From: an uncultured Collinsella sp.
GTDB lineage: Bacteria; Actinomycetota; Coriobacteriia; Coriobacteriales; Coriobacteriaceae
Reading direction: 5' to 3'
Length of the DNA: 39,609 nucleotides
Assembly (NCBI GenBank): GCA_958415525.1
Contig: CATYZE010000022.1
Location: 1 to 39,609 of the forward strand
Positions 1 through 7,456 of the stretch are shown piece by piece; position 1 is the first letter of the stretch, and every line of letters begins with the position of its first letter. The notes under the pieces are model-generated. The model did no database searches, was not told where the DNA came from, and saw only the letters and a program-made list of their open reading frames with translations. The position numbers and the translations under genes were made by a program.

Positions 1-143
1 TACGAGTCGATCTCTCCCGACCAGATGAGGTCGTACGCCTTGCTTCGGCTCGCCCTCATGTACTCCTGCATCTCGATCACCGTCATCCATTCGTCGTGGC
101 CCTGGTTGCCCTCGGGCGCGGCGCATTCGGCTGTGTGTGCCAT
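1..143 (-). CDS. Excisionase-family helix-turn-helix protein (N-terminus only, runs off the window)
   Basis: Reading from the ATG at 143 down to base 1 gives 47 codons beginning MAHTAECAAPEGNQGH and continuing DEWMTVIEMQEYMRASRSKAY. The block from about residue 18 on, with its 'EYMRASRSKAYDLIWSGEI' run, is the pattern of MerR-like/excisionase DNA-binding domains (HTH_17 type), which bind att or plasmid sites and assist integrase or act as regulators. A clear ribosome site, GGAGG, lies five bases before the ATG. The C-terminus is outside the window, so size and partner cannot be judged. Such genes usually sit beside a tyrosine integrase, which would be expected further left. The family call is by pattern; the reading frame is well supported by its start signals. 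Confidence 0.7.
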   Translation of the reverse strand, partial: MAHTAECAAPEGNQGHDEWMTVIEMQEYMRASRSKAYDLIWSGEIDS

Positions 144-156
144 GGTTCCTCCAATC

Positions 157-180
157 TGCCCGTGCGGCACCGCACGGGCA
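157..180. repeat. Perfect 10-bp inverted repeat ahead of the excisionase gene
   Basis: The arms TGCCCGTGCG and CGCACGGGCA are perfect complements separated by GCAC. In the mRNA of the minus-strand excisionase gene this would form a hairpin ending just before the GGAGG ribosome site, so it could act as an operator or a leader hairpin. No T-run follows, so it is not an intrinsic terminator. Confidence 0.6.
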
Positions 181-341
181 CGCCGCGCGGCACAGTGTCC
201 CTTTTCATCTGCGCGACGATTGAACCGCCTGATGGCGATTAGTGCGCAGAGCGGGAGCGGAGATGGGCCGAGGTGGGTCGAGTTGGTCGGGCCTTCACGA
301 AACGGCCATGAGCCGCGCTTCTTAGCTCTCAGCTAAGTTCT

Positions 342-371
342 TGAAAAGTAAAAGGCGCCCATGCGGGCGCC
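342..371 (-). terminator. Intrinsic terminator, minus strand
   Basis: On the minus strand GGCGCCC-GCAT-GGGCGCC forms a perfect 7-bp stem followed by TTTTACTTTT. It would stop transcription coming from higher coordinates, but no convincing gene is seen there (375-900), so the gene it served may have decayed. A separate perfect hairpin, CTTAGCT-CTC-AGCTAAG, lies at 321-337. Confidence 0.6.
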
Positions 372-921
372 TGCCTAGTAGCTGGAGCTGTTCGGTTGTG
401 GTCGGAATGCACGTCTTCCGCGGTGCTGTCGTCTGGGGTCCGGCATCCGTCGTTCGCCTCTTTTGTCGTGTTTGATGTTGCGTGTTCTGCGAGCGACCTT
501 GCGCGGGCCTGACGGCCCGTTGCCCCAGGTGCACCCGGATAAATGGTACCCATCGGTTGGGACAAGGACATTGCGGGAGGGTCGTCTGGGCAAGCTGGGG
601 TGGATGAACGGACGTCAATTGCTCGGTAGCTGCCTTCTTCAACTTTTGTGGTGCCTCCGTTTCATGGGTAAAGACTTTACAGAAATCGGCCATGATTTCA
701 TTTGCCCGGCGCCTTGTAAGTACCTTTACGATGGCTTAAGGTGCAGCTAAGCGCCATATCGCAGCAGACCCGCCTTGTGAGCAGACTGTAAGGCTGCAAT
801 GATCGCGATAGTGCCGTTTGCCATCGTTCTCGGTGGATCCGACAATCAGCTTCGTGCTCAAGTTGGGAAGGCGTCGGTATGGCTATTTTTACGTTAGCGG
901 TATCTGGCAAAGGTGATTCTC
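372..921. other. Gene-poor stretch between the excisionase region and the ATPase gene
   Basis: No reading frame here has a ribosome site, family resemblance and sensible composition together. The minus-strand frame 375-593 ends exactly at the terminator but begins with TTG without a ribosome site and is very rich in arginine and proline, so it is not called. The segment probably holds decayed mobile-element DNA plus the promoter of the ATPase gene, which I cannot place with confidence. Confidence 0.4.
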
Positions 922-3282
922 GTGGCTAATTCGATACTCGACATCAAAGGTGTCCATGTCTGCTCCGGTCGCTTTTTCGGTGGCGCGGACGTGGATCTCT
1001 TTGGTACGGCAGGCAATCCGCATAGGGCATCGGTGATTTTCGGTCGTAACGGGTCCGGTAAAACGACCTTAGCGAGCCGCATTGCCGAGGCCGCCTCTGA
1101 TATCAACGGTACTGGCTGCTTCTACGACAAAGACGGCTCATCAATAATTCTCGACAGTGGGAGCCGCGTGAGGGTCTTCAGCGAGGATTACGTTCGCGAT
1201 AAGGTCCTCATTGACGAGGAAGGCCTTGAGGCCATTGTCATGCTTGGAGACCAAGCGACAGCCGCCAAGCGGATTAACGAAATAGACGAGGAGCTAATTA
1301 AGCTTGGCGATGCCTATACCAAATATGCAGCGATAAAAAACCAGGCCGAAAACGGCCCCAATTCTTTGACGAAGCTCGAAAAAACGGCGAAGGATTGTGC
1401 TAAGAACGGCGGCTGGGCGGACAGGCTCGCAGAGATCGACGGCGGTAGGCCGAGCCTCACAGCCTCCCGATGGGACAGCATCCGCAACGCGAAGATTAAC
1501 TTGACCCGCAAAGAACTGGAAGAAGATTTCAAGTCTTCGTTGATTCAGTGCAAGCGGGTAGATGGGGCAGATGCCATCGTTGACTGGCGCATGCAGATAG
1601 CCGACCCTGGCGCATACGATGAGGCTGGGATTCTCGCCCTATTGGCCGAGGTCCTCGACCAGCCGGAACTCACGGATCGCGAGAAGCGACTTCTCGAGCT
1701 TACGCGCAATGGCGAGCAGCGTCTGGTCGAGCTCGCTCTCCAGGTCTTCGCCGACGGTGGCACCACGCATTGCCCGATGTGCCAGCAGGAGGTTTCTCCG
1801 GCGTATGGCGAATCACTGATCGAGTCGATCTCGAAAATTCTGAGCAGGAAGGCCGAAGAGTTCAAGGAACGCTTGGACGCCGCTAGATTACTGCCCCTGA
1901 ACAAGCAGGCGTTCCTGCCTTCGCAGATATCCCCTGACGCTGTCAATGCATACGAAGATGCATTCCAAGGCGCCAACGAGGCGATCGATCATGTCAACTC
2001 CTTGATTTCCCAGCGTAAATCCAACCTTTACTCCGTCATCGAAATATCCGACCTCGGCCTTGATGCAGCTATTTCCAAGTTCAACGCCGCAGTCGATGCC
2101 ATCAATGCAGACATTGAGAGCCTGAATGCCGCCATCCGGGACAGGGATAGCATTAAAACGCGTCTGCGCGAAATCAATGACTCGATTGCTTATGTAGATG
2201 CGCGTGACGCTATTTCCAAATACGACGCGGCAGCAACAAAGCTTCATGAGGCCAAGGAGAACCTTCGCAAGTGTCGGGAGGAGCAAGACCGACTTAGGGG
2301 AGAAAAGGGAGCCCAGGAGGCAAAGGTGAGGATGACCGAGATTGCGGTGACGTCGATAAACCGCTTCCTTTCCTCCGTGTACTTTGACGCTGCTCGCTTC
2401 AGGCTCGTCCCCTTCGGCGACGTTTACAGAATCGAATCCTTCGGCAAGCCCGTCGCGCCCAAAGCAATTTCCACAGGAGAACGCAACATCCTTGCCCTTT
2501 GTTACTTTTTCTCCGAGGGAGGGAGGGGCAAGTTTGAGGGGCTCGAGGATTCTGATCCGCAATACCTCGTTATCGATGACCCTGTGTCCAGCTTCGACAT
2601 GGAGAACAGGGTTGGGATTTGTTCTCTTCTTCGCGAGCGTATCTCTCACGTGCTCAGGGCGAATGTCGAAAGCCGAGTGACTGTCATGACCCACGACGCG
2701 GCGACCGTTGCCGAACTAGAGCATGTCCTTGGCGACGTCAAGTGCGATTTCGATCCCTCCGACAATTATGGGTACTGCCTACTTGAATTGACGGAGGGAA
2801 CCACTCTCCAGTACACGAAAACAAGAAAGAACCAATACTCCATATTGCTCAAAACCGTCTACGACTACGCGTCGTCCGAAGAGGATCTTGAAGAAGAATC
2901 CTATGTAATCGGCAATGTCATGAGGCGCGTCTTGGAGGGGTACAGCTCGTTTAACTTCGGCATGGGCATCGACGCGCTTTCCCGTGACCCCGAATTAAAG
3001 AAAAGGTTCGGCGAACTGGGGACGATGCTGTCCAACGCTATGTACCGCCTGGCTTTGAACGACGAGAGCCATATGGAGGAGAAGGTCGCTTCCCTTAATC
3101 CGACTCTTGCATTTGAACGGTACAGCTATGAAGAGAAGAGAAAACTAGCACGTTGCGTGCTGGTGATTCTTTATCGCCTCGATCCCGAACATGTGAAGAA
3201 GCACCTCGGAAAGACGGGCACAAGCCTTAAGGGCGTCGAGTCAAGTTTAGGCAAGTGGGAAAAGGAGCTCTCGGGAAATTAG
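922..3282 (+). CDS. AAA_13-family ATPase resembling RloC/PrrC anticodon nucleases
   Basis: About 786 residues. Visible parts in order: Walker A GRNGSGKT (residues 41-48), a long coiled coil interrupted near its middle by a CPMC pair (C284, C287) like the RloC zinc hook, the ABC-type signature STGERN (about 517-522), Walker B with D-loop VIDDPVSSFD (about 550-559), and a C-terminal region with RRVLE (R668-x3-E672) followed by NDESH (H717). In PrrC/RloC an R-x3-E...H triad forms the tRNA anticodon nuclease site, so an RNase that disables tRNA during phage infection is a reasonable inference. The GTG at 922 is chosen because AAGGTGAT lies four bases upstream; a GTG at 913 is in frame but overlaps that site. 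The XRE/HEPN pair follows 127 bp downstream. Other AAA_13 nucleases cannot be excluded. Confidence 0.75.
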   Translation: MANSILDIKGVHVCSGRFFGGADVDLFGTAGNPHRASVIFGRNGSGKTTLASRIAEAASDINGTGCFYDKDGSSIILDSGSRVRVFSEDYVRDKVLIDEEGLEAIVMLGDQATAAKRINEIDEELIKLGDAYTKYAAIKNQAENGPNSLTKLEKTAKDCAKNGGWADRLAEIDGGRPSLTASRWDSIRNAKINLTRKELEEDFKSSLIQCKRVDGADAIVDWRMQIADPGAYDEAGILALLAEVLDQPELTDREKRLLELTRNGEQRLVELALQVFADGGTTHCPMCQQEVSPAYGESLIESISKILSRKAEEFKERLDAARLLPLNKQAFLPSQISPDAVNAYEDAFQGANEAIDHVNSLISQRKSNLYSVIEISDLGLDAAISKFNAAVDAINADIESLNAAIRDRDSIKTRLREINDSIAYVDARDAISKYDAAATKLHEAKENLRKCREEQDRLRGEKGAQEAKVRMTEIAVTSINRFLSSVYFDAARFRLVPFGDVYRIESFGKPVAPKAISTGERNILALCYFFSEGGRGKFEGLEDSDPQYLVIDDPVSSFDMENRVGICSLLRERISHVLRANVESRVTVMTHDAATVAELEHVLGDVKCDFDPSDNYGYCLLELTEGTTLQYTKTRKNQYSILLKTVYDYASSEEDLEEESYVIGNVMRRVLEGYSSFNFGMGIDALSRDPELKKRFGELGTMLSNAMYRLALNDESHMEEKVASLNPTLAFERYSYEEKRKLARCVLVILYRLDPEHVKKHLGKTGTSLKGVESSLGKWEKELSGN

Positions 3283-3409
3283 AAGAACTGGCTTTGACCG
3301 ACGAACGCCAGAGACGCACGTATGCAAGTGTGTTTCTCGTGGTGTCCACGATTGCTGCTAGCTTCTAATTTCGCGTGCCCACTTTCAATTTCTGGGGGAT
3401 GTTGCAGCT

Positions 3410-3628
3410 ATGAGATCCGCAGACGCCATCAAGTCGATACTTGAGGAGCAGGGCCGCTCCCAACGCTCCCTTGCCATCGACCTCGGTCTCACCCCGCAGG
3501 CGCTAGATCGGCGTCTGAAGTCGAAGACTATGAAGGTTGAGACCCTGTGCCAAACGGCGGCGCAGCTCGATTGCTCTGTGAAGCTGGTTCCGAACGGTGG
3601 CGGCGAGAGTATAGAGATCGAGGGTTAG
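3410..3628 (+). CDS. Small XRE-type helix-turn-helix protein
   Basis: 72 residues, almost entirely one helix-turn-helix domain: IKSILEEQGRSQRSLAIDLG, then the recognition helix region TPQALDRRLKSKT. This matches small phage-repressor-like XRE proteins that bind operator DNA. Its stop codon lies only three bases before the ATG of the HEPN gene, so the two are almost certainly co-transcribed and translationally coupled. By position and size it could be the antitoxin or autorepressor for the downstream protein; that is inference. The ribosome site is weak (GGGGGA, about 12 bases from the ATG). No binding site could be singled out in the 127-bp upstream gap. Confidence 0.75.
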   Translation: MRSADAIKSILEEQGRSQRSLAIDLGLTPQALDRRLKSKTMKVETLCQTAAQLDCSVKLVPNGGGESIEIEG

Positions 3629-3631
3629 CCG

Positions 3632-4321
3632 ATGTACTCGGAGCTTGACCTATTGCTTCCTGATACCGAAAACGAAGCGGGCGCGCCGCAGGGCGCCCCG
3701 CGAACCATTGAGCGCTCGCCGAGAAATCTCATCGGAGAGGCTCGCTTGGCGTTCGATGCTGGGCTGCTAATTTCATGCCTTACAGTTCTAGTCACCATTC
3801 CAGATGTTTGTTCGAACCTGATTGACCCTAGTAATAGAGATGGACAACGAAATTGGTGCACGAGGTATCTCGGGTTTCCTAGCACTCTTGTGGTTGACGA
3901 CATCGACAGATCTCGCAAGCAAAGTCGAGATCATATCGAGCGAACGATGAACGCGCTCATGCAGGAAGACAACTTCACCGCATCCGATTTCTGCCAGCTG
4001 CGAAACGCCGTGCTCCATACCGGATCTTCGGTCGTTGACGGCGCGGGGGCAAAATACTCGCCGTTCCATTCGATTGGTATACAGGTCTTCGACAACGACA
4101 GCCAGCTGGTCGCCGGATATGGATCCACCAGCTCACCAGAGCCGGATGGGGTTGAGAACGACTGCCGCATAAAGATCAACATCAACTTAACTGCCCTGCT
4201 TGCGCGCATGGAAAGGGGCGTTGAAAGGTTTTTGAGCGAGTATCCTGAGCTCGATAAGGAGAAGGGGAAATGGGAGTACCTGACTTGGGGAATCGTTGAT
4301 TTTCGAGCTCCGATCCACTGA
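3632..4321 (+). CDS. HEPN-like protein with an Rx4H motif (putative RNase toxin or abortive-infection effector)
   Basis: 229 residues, no named gene recognised. Residues 118-131 read SDFCQLRNAVLHTG; R124-x4-H129 fits the R-x4-6-H motif of HEPN-fold ribonucleases found in toxin-antitoxin and abortive-infection systems. The segment RNLIGEARLAFDAGLLISC (31-49) is a plausible first helix of the helical bundle. No signal peptide or membrane segment is evident, so it should be cytosolic. It follows the small XRE gene at three bases' distance with GAGGG as ribosome site. Together with the RloC-like ATPase upstream this suggests a defence locus. The Rx4H motif is short and could be chance; structure prediction would decide. 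Confidence 0.6.
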   Translation: MYSELDLLLPDTENEAGAPQGAPRTIERSPRNLIGEARLAFDAGLLISCLTVLVTIPDVCSNLIDPSNRDGQRNWCTRYLGFPSTLVVDDIDRSRKQSRDHIERTMNALMQEDNFTASDFCQLRNAVLHTGSSVVDGAGAKYSPFHSIGIQVFDNDSQLVAGYGSTSSPEPDGVENDCRIKININLTALLARMERGVERFLSEYPELDKEKGKWEYLTWGIVDFRAPIH

Positions 4322-4322
4322 G

Positions 4323-4356
4323 GGCTCCTCTGTTCGTGAAGCGAAGCGAAGGAGCC
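4323..4356 (+). terminator. Hairpin after the HEPN gene, possible terminator
   Basis: GGCTCCT and AGGAGCC form a 7-bp outer stem, with an inner TTCG/CGAA pair, starting two bases after the HEPN stop codon. Only TTATC follows, so termination may be weak. Confidence 0.4.
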
Positions 4357-4776
4357 TTATCGAGCAGTGCCGAAGTGTGATTAGGGGCATGCGCGAAGCC
4401 GCCTGCGACGATTCTTTCAGTCATCGCTCTTGTGTATCCCTCCTGACCTGCGGGAACGCAAGACGATAAAGCCACTGGCTACAATTCGCTTCGCTAAACA
4501 GGCGCCAAAGAGGGAAAACAGCCGTTTTGGCATCCCTTTCGAGCGGTTTCGGACCTCAAAGCCTTGCCGTTTTTGTCCCCGGGACAAAAATGAAACTGCG
4601 GGCTCGCGGTTTCGAAATAGTTTGCGAATTTGTCCCAGGGTTTGTCCCAAACGCCTACGCGAGGACACGCGGAGGGATTCGGCGGCAAGGTGGACAAAAC
4701 CGACAACCAAACTAGACCCAATTGGGATGTGTCGCGTCAAACGAGCGTGAAAGAGTGGGAATAGAGAATTCCTTAG
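4357..4776. other. Gene-free stretch with repeated TTTGTCCC motifs and a perfect palindrome
   Basis: No supported gene. The open frames at 4417-4750 lack ribosome sites and read as low-information serine/arginine sequence. A perfect 21-bp palindrome lies at 4570-4590 (TTTTTGTCCC, C, GGGACAAAAA), and two more direct copies of TTTGTCCC lie at 4629-4636 and 4641-4648, twelve bases apart. They could be binding sites for a regulator, but the gene they would control is not obvious. Confidence 0.45.
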
Positions 4777-4820
4777 TTATGGGGGTGTAAATCGTTTAGC
4801 CGATAAAGAATACCCCGATA
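4777..4820. repeat. Imperfect inverted repeat upstream of the AAA_14 remnant
   Basis: TTATGGGGGTGT (4777-4788) and ATACCCCGATAA (4809-4820) pair at 10 of 12 positions. The arm TTATGGGGGT is identical to that of the perfect inverted repeat at 5724-5768. It lies 27 bases before the ATG of the broken AAA_14 gene. Confidence 0.55.
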
Positions 4821-4847
4821 AACCCCTAATTTGATGCGCCGACTCCA

Positions 4848-5021
4848 ATGAAGACCGGAGCCGGCGCTCGTTTGTTCTCTAGGGAAAACTACCTGAAGAA
4901 GATCCGCGGCTTCAACCATGATGATGGGATGACCAAGGCCATCACCGGCGTCCGCCGCTGCGGCAAGCCCTGCCTCATGAGGTGCATCGCCGAAGGGCTA
5001 AGGCCAGAGCCTTCTGAGTGA
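4848..5021 (+). pseudogene. Truncated AAA_14 ATPase remnant
   Basis: The frame ATG 4848 to TGA 5019-5021 encodes 57 residues. After a short N-terminus it reads RENYLKKIRGF, then ITGVRRCGKPCLMR, the start and P-loop of the AAA_14/DUF4143 family, where the normal motif is GVRRCGKS/T. Proline replaces the essential serine/threonine of the Walker A, and the protein stops at about one seventh of the family's 400-plus residues. No ribosome site precedes the ATG. This is therefore a decayed 5' end; the rest of the ATPase and the DUF4143 domain are absent. Confidence 0.75.
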
Positions 5022-5058
5022 GATGGAGGTTGGTTGTTGACGAGCTGTGCAATAGATG

Positions 5059-5090
5059 GCGGTGTCGGTTTCAAGTGGAACCGATACCGC
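5059..5090 (-). terminator. Hairpin downstream of yjdF, weak terminator candidate
   Basis: GCGGTGTCGGTT and AACCGATACCGC pair over 12 positions with one mismatch and an 8-base loop, 30 bases past the yjdF stop. On the minus strand only ATCTATTG follows, so there is no proper T-run. Confidence 0.35.
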
Positions 5091-5119
5091 TTCTGTATGA
5101 GGCTTGCTGCAAATGGCGA

Positions 5120-5539
5120 TCAATGCCCACGATGCTTCTGCTTGCGTTTCAACTTCCGCTGCTCGAAGCGCACCTCCGCTTCGTTCGCGCGGCGTTGGCT
5201 TCTTGCGCGGACCGACTCCCGTTTCATTGCCTCACGTTGATTCGCGAGCGCCTGCTGCGCCTTGGTGCTCATCGCCGGCTGCCTGAGGGCGTTCGCTGCC
5301 TCGCGAGCGCGTCGCTTGGGGTTCTTCGCGGGCTTGCTTGCCTCAGCCGGTTCGCCACCGAAGAATGAGAACTTCTCCCATTTGCTTGTAACGAATTTCT
5401 GAATCTCCTCATCGGACGGTTCCGCGCCGAAAACGATGCGCGCGACACCGTACCTTCCGTCCTCGACATGCTCCGCCAGCCCGACCCAGAATTGGCCGTC
5501 GTGATATACGGTCAGGGTGGACGACACGCTGATCTGCAT
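5120..5539 (-). CDS. yjdF: YjdF-family RNA-binding-like protein (DUF2992)
   Basis: 139 residues. The N-terminal half carries the family block TLTVYHDGQFWVGLAEHVED and a VFGAEPSDEEIQ segment; the C-terminal half is a very basic helix with NPKRRAREAAN, STKAQQALANQREAMK and the terminal KRKQKHRGH typical of YjdF. The protein's molecular role is not established; the gene is known chiefly as the usual target of the yjdF riboswitch, which senses azaaromatic compounds. The ATG at 5539 is chosen because AAAGGAGG lies 7 bases upstream; an ATG at 5617 is in frame but would place the ribosome site inside the gene. It appears to be a single-gene transcript. Confidence 0.85.
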   Translation of the reverse strand: MQISVSSTLTVYHDGQFWVGLAEHVEDGRYGVARIVFGAEPSDEEIQKFVTSKWEKFSFFGGEPAEASKPAKNPKRRAREAANALRQPAMSTKAQQALANQREAMKRESVRARSQRRANEAEVRFEQRKLKRKQKHRGH

Positions 5540-5662
5540 GGCTGGTTCCTCCTTTATGTAGATGACCATGCAGAGAAGGGACAACCAAGGAGGCAGGTTA
5601 CTGATGCGGACTCCCACACGCCCACGACTACCCGACGGGGACTGTGTTTTTATCTCTGATGG
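5540..5662 (-). promoter_or_regulatory. Structured 5' leader of yjdF, candidate yjdF riboswitch
   Basis: The leader between the promoter and the start codon is about 120 nt, long for a single small gene. A CCTCCTT segment (plus-strand 5587-5593) is perfectly complementary to the AAGGAGG ribosome site (5548-5554), so the leader could mask translation until a ligand binds. yjdF genes are commonly preceded by the yjdF riboswitch. I cannot verify the Rfam consensus by eye; the call rests on gene identity, leader length and the anti-ribosome-site segment. Confidence 0.5.
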
Positions 5663-5666
5663 TTGG

Positions 5667-5675
5667 ATTGTAGCA
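5667..5675 (-). promoter_or_regulatory. Extended -10 promoter for yjdF
   Basis: On the minus strand TGCTACAAT fits an extended -10 element (TGn plus TACAAT). A poor -35, TCGACG, lies 15 bases further upstream. Confidence 0.5.
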
Positions 5676-5723
5676 TGAGCGAAAACGCGTCGACGGCACC
5701 GCCAAGGAATAGAAATGCTTCGG

Positions 5724-5768
5724 TTATGGGGGTACTAATCGAAATTGAAACAAAAAGTACCCCCATAA
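5724..5768. repeat. Perfect 13-bp inverted repeat, TTATGGGGGTACT arms
   Basis: TTATGGGGGTACT (5724-5736) and AGTACCCCCATAA (5756-5768) are perfect complements with a 19-base AT-rich centre. The arm matches the repeat in front of the AAA_14 remnant at 4777. No gene start lies beside it; the flanking genes are yjdF and the flavoprotein. It may be the left-over upstream site of a lost AAA_14 gene or a regulator site. Confidence 0.7.
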
Positions 5769-5878
5769 GTGGCCCAATAATGAGCTCATGGCGTAGTGCC
5801 GTTCACGCCCGTCCATCCTTTCGCTCTCGCGAAATGAAACGCCGCAGCGCGCTACGAACTCCCACCTTTTTGAATGAG

Positions 5879-6421
5879 TTACACCCGTCGCCCGAATTCG
5901 AGTGCTGCGGCTAAGAGCTCTTCGCGGCCGGCTGCCTCGCTTGGCCCGGTGACGCCTCCGCTTGAGAGTAGGCCGCCGAAGGAGGCCTTTGGAAAGCACT
6001 CTATCCAGCCTTGCAATCCCTGGACTGCTCGCTTGGCAACGTCGTCGCCTTCTTCGGCGGAAGCCGTGACCAGATACACGCTTCTAAACTTGTAGTCGCT
6101 TATGTAGAGCGGATTGCAGCGGTCGAGGAAGGCCTTCATCTGACCGCTCATCTCGTAATAGTAGATGGGCGTCGCGAAAACTAGCACATCCGCCTCGCGG
6201 ACCTTTTCGATCAAGGCGTCCATGTCGTCGCGAATCACACAGCTGCCCGTCTTCTGGCATGCCAGGCATCCGCGGCAGAATCCAATTTCTTTACCTGCCA
6301 GCGACACGAACTCGACCGTGTTTCCCGCATCGAGCACGCCTCGCTCCACTTCGTGCGCCAAGATCTCCGAGTTACTACCATTGCGGATGCTGGTAGAAAC
6401 GATCAGTACTTTCTTGTTCAT
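5879..6421 (-). CDS. Iron-sulfur flavoprotein / NAD(P)H-dependent FMN reductase family
   Basis: 180 residues. The N-terminus KVLIVSTSIRNGSNSE is the phosphate-binding loop of the flavodoxin-like FMN reductase fold, and ATPIYYYEMSGQMKAFLDR (about 83-101) is the second flavin-contact block. Between them C49-x2-C52-x2-C55-x5-C61 resembles the compact cysteine motif of Isf-type iron-sulfur flavoproteins, so it may carry a [4Fe-4S] cluster as well as FMN; many relatives keep the motif without proven cluster. Likely role: cytosolic electron transfer or reduction of quinone-like or nitro compounds. It is the last gene of a three-gene minus-strand cluster transcribed away from a LysR gene, and its start lies 26 bases past the hydrolase stop. 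Confidence 0.85.
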   Translation of the reverse strand: MNKKVLIVSTSIRNGSNSEILAHEVERGVLDAGNTVEFVSLAGKEIGFCRGCLACQKTGSCVIRDDMDALIEKVREADVLVFATPIYYYEMSGQMKAFLDRCNPLYISDYKFRSVYLVTASAEEGDDVAKRAVQGLQGWIECFPKASFGGLLSSGGVTGPSEAAGREELLAAALEFGRRV

Positions 6422-6447
6422 CGGCTTTTCCTCCCGCGCTTGTCGGT

Positions 6448-7434
6448 CTATTTAAGGTTCTTATCGAAGAATGCCGTGATTGCATCCCAGGGGATGGCGC
6501 CGTTGTCACCGCCGTCGTACAGGTCGCAATGGGACGCACCCTCAACGATAAGCAGCTCCTTGTTGTCGCCCTGCAGCTTTTCGAAGATGCGCTCGCCCAT
6601 GTAGCGCGAGTGGGCCTTCTCGCCGTGCAGGACCATGACGGCGCTTTCGATCTCGTGCGCGAACTGGAGCAGGTTGGTGTTTGCCCAGGGAATGTTCGAG
6701 GTCACATTCCACCCATCGGTCGAGTTGCCCGAACGCTCGTGGTAGCCGCGCGGGGTCTTGTAATAGCCGTGGTAGTCCTTAAGAAACTGAGGTGCATCTT
6801 CGGGCATCGGGTCGACGACGCCGCCGGCGCGCAGGTATTCGCCCGTGCGGTAGTCGGCCGTGCGCTGGGCTGAGAATGCGCGGCGAGCCTGCATACGCTG
6901 CTCGGCAGAGTCTTCGGAATCGAAGTACCCTTTGGTGCCCACCTCGGTCATGATGCAGCTCGTGGATGCCAACGTCGCCTTGATGCGCGTGTCGGCAGCA
7001 GCGGCGTTCACGGCGATGCCGCCCCAGCCGCAGATGCCGATAATGCCGATTTGCTCGGGATCGACGTCGTCGCGGCAGCTCAGGTAGTCGACGGCGGCAG
7101 AGAAGTCCTCGGTGTTGATGTCGGGCGAAGCCACGCGACGAGGATGGCCACCACTCTCGCCGGTGTAGCTGGGGTCGAACGCAATCGTCAAATAGCCACG
7201 TTCGGCCATGGTCTGGGCATACAGGCCGCTGGACTGCTCCTTAACGGCACCGAAAGGTCCGCTTACCGCAAGCGACGCAAGCTTGCCCGTGACGTGCTTG
7301 GGCTTGTAGAGGTCCGCTGCTAGCGTAATGCCGAATCGGTTGACGAACGTCACCTTCTCGTGCTCGACTGCGTCGCTTTGGGGAAACACCTTGTCCCATT
7401 CCTGCGTCAGTTCCAGTTTCTCGCCTTGAATCAT
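6448..7434 (-). CDS. Alpha/beta hydrolase with a cysteine nucleophile
   Basis: 328 residues of the YcjY-like alpha/beta hydrolase group. The nucleophile elbow is GICGWGG with C135 in place of serine; catalytic histidine is probably H302 in EGASHCDLYD; the oxyanion region is SGPFGAVKEQSSG. A cysteine elbow is seen in dienelactone hydrolase and in many members of this group. No signal peptide, so cytosolic. Ribosome site GAAAGGAAG precedes the ATG. It sits between the flavoprotein and the acetyltransferase, 22 bases after the acetyltransferase stop, in one probable operon controlled by the divergent LysR protein. The substrate is unknown; the neighbourhood hints at processing or detoxification of small organic molecules. 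Confidence 0.8.
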   Translation of the reverse strand: MIQGEKLELTQEWDKVFPQSDAVEHEKVTFVNRFGITLAADLYKPKHVTGKLASLAVSGPFGAVKEQSSGLYAQTMAERGYLTIAFDPSYTGESGGHPRRVASPDINTEDFSAAVDYLSCRDDVDPEQIGIIGICGWGGIAVNAAAADTRIKATLASTSCIMTEVGTKGYFDSEDSAEQRMQARRAFSAQRTADYRTGEYLRAGGVVDPMPEDAPQFLKDYHGYYKTPRGYHERSGNSTDGWNVTSNIPWANTNLLQFAHEIESAVMVLHGEKAHSRYMGERIFEKLQGDNKELLIVEGASHCDLYDGGDNGAIPWDAITAFFDKNLK

Positions 7435-7456
7435 GTTGTCTTCCTTTCGAATAACT

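Noticed and set aside
375..593. 72-codon minus-strand frame ending at a terminator
   Set aside because: TTG start without ribosome site, Arg/Pro-rich and no family resemblance; the closeness to the terminator alone is not enough.
4417..4750. Overlapping open frames on both strands after the HEPN gene
   Set aside because: No ribosome sites, no recognisable domains, and they span the palindrome and motif cluster.
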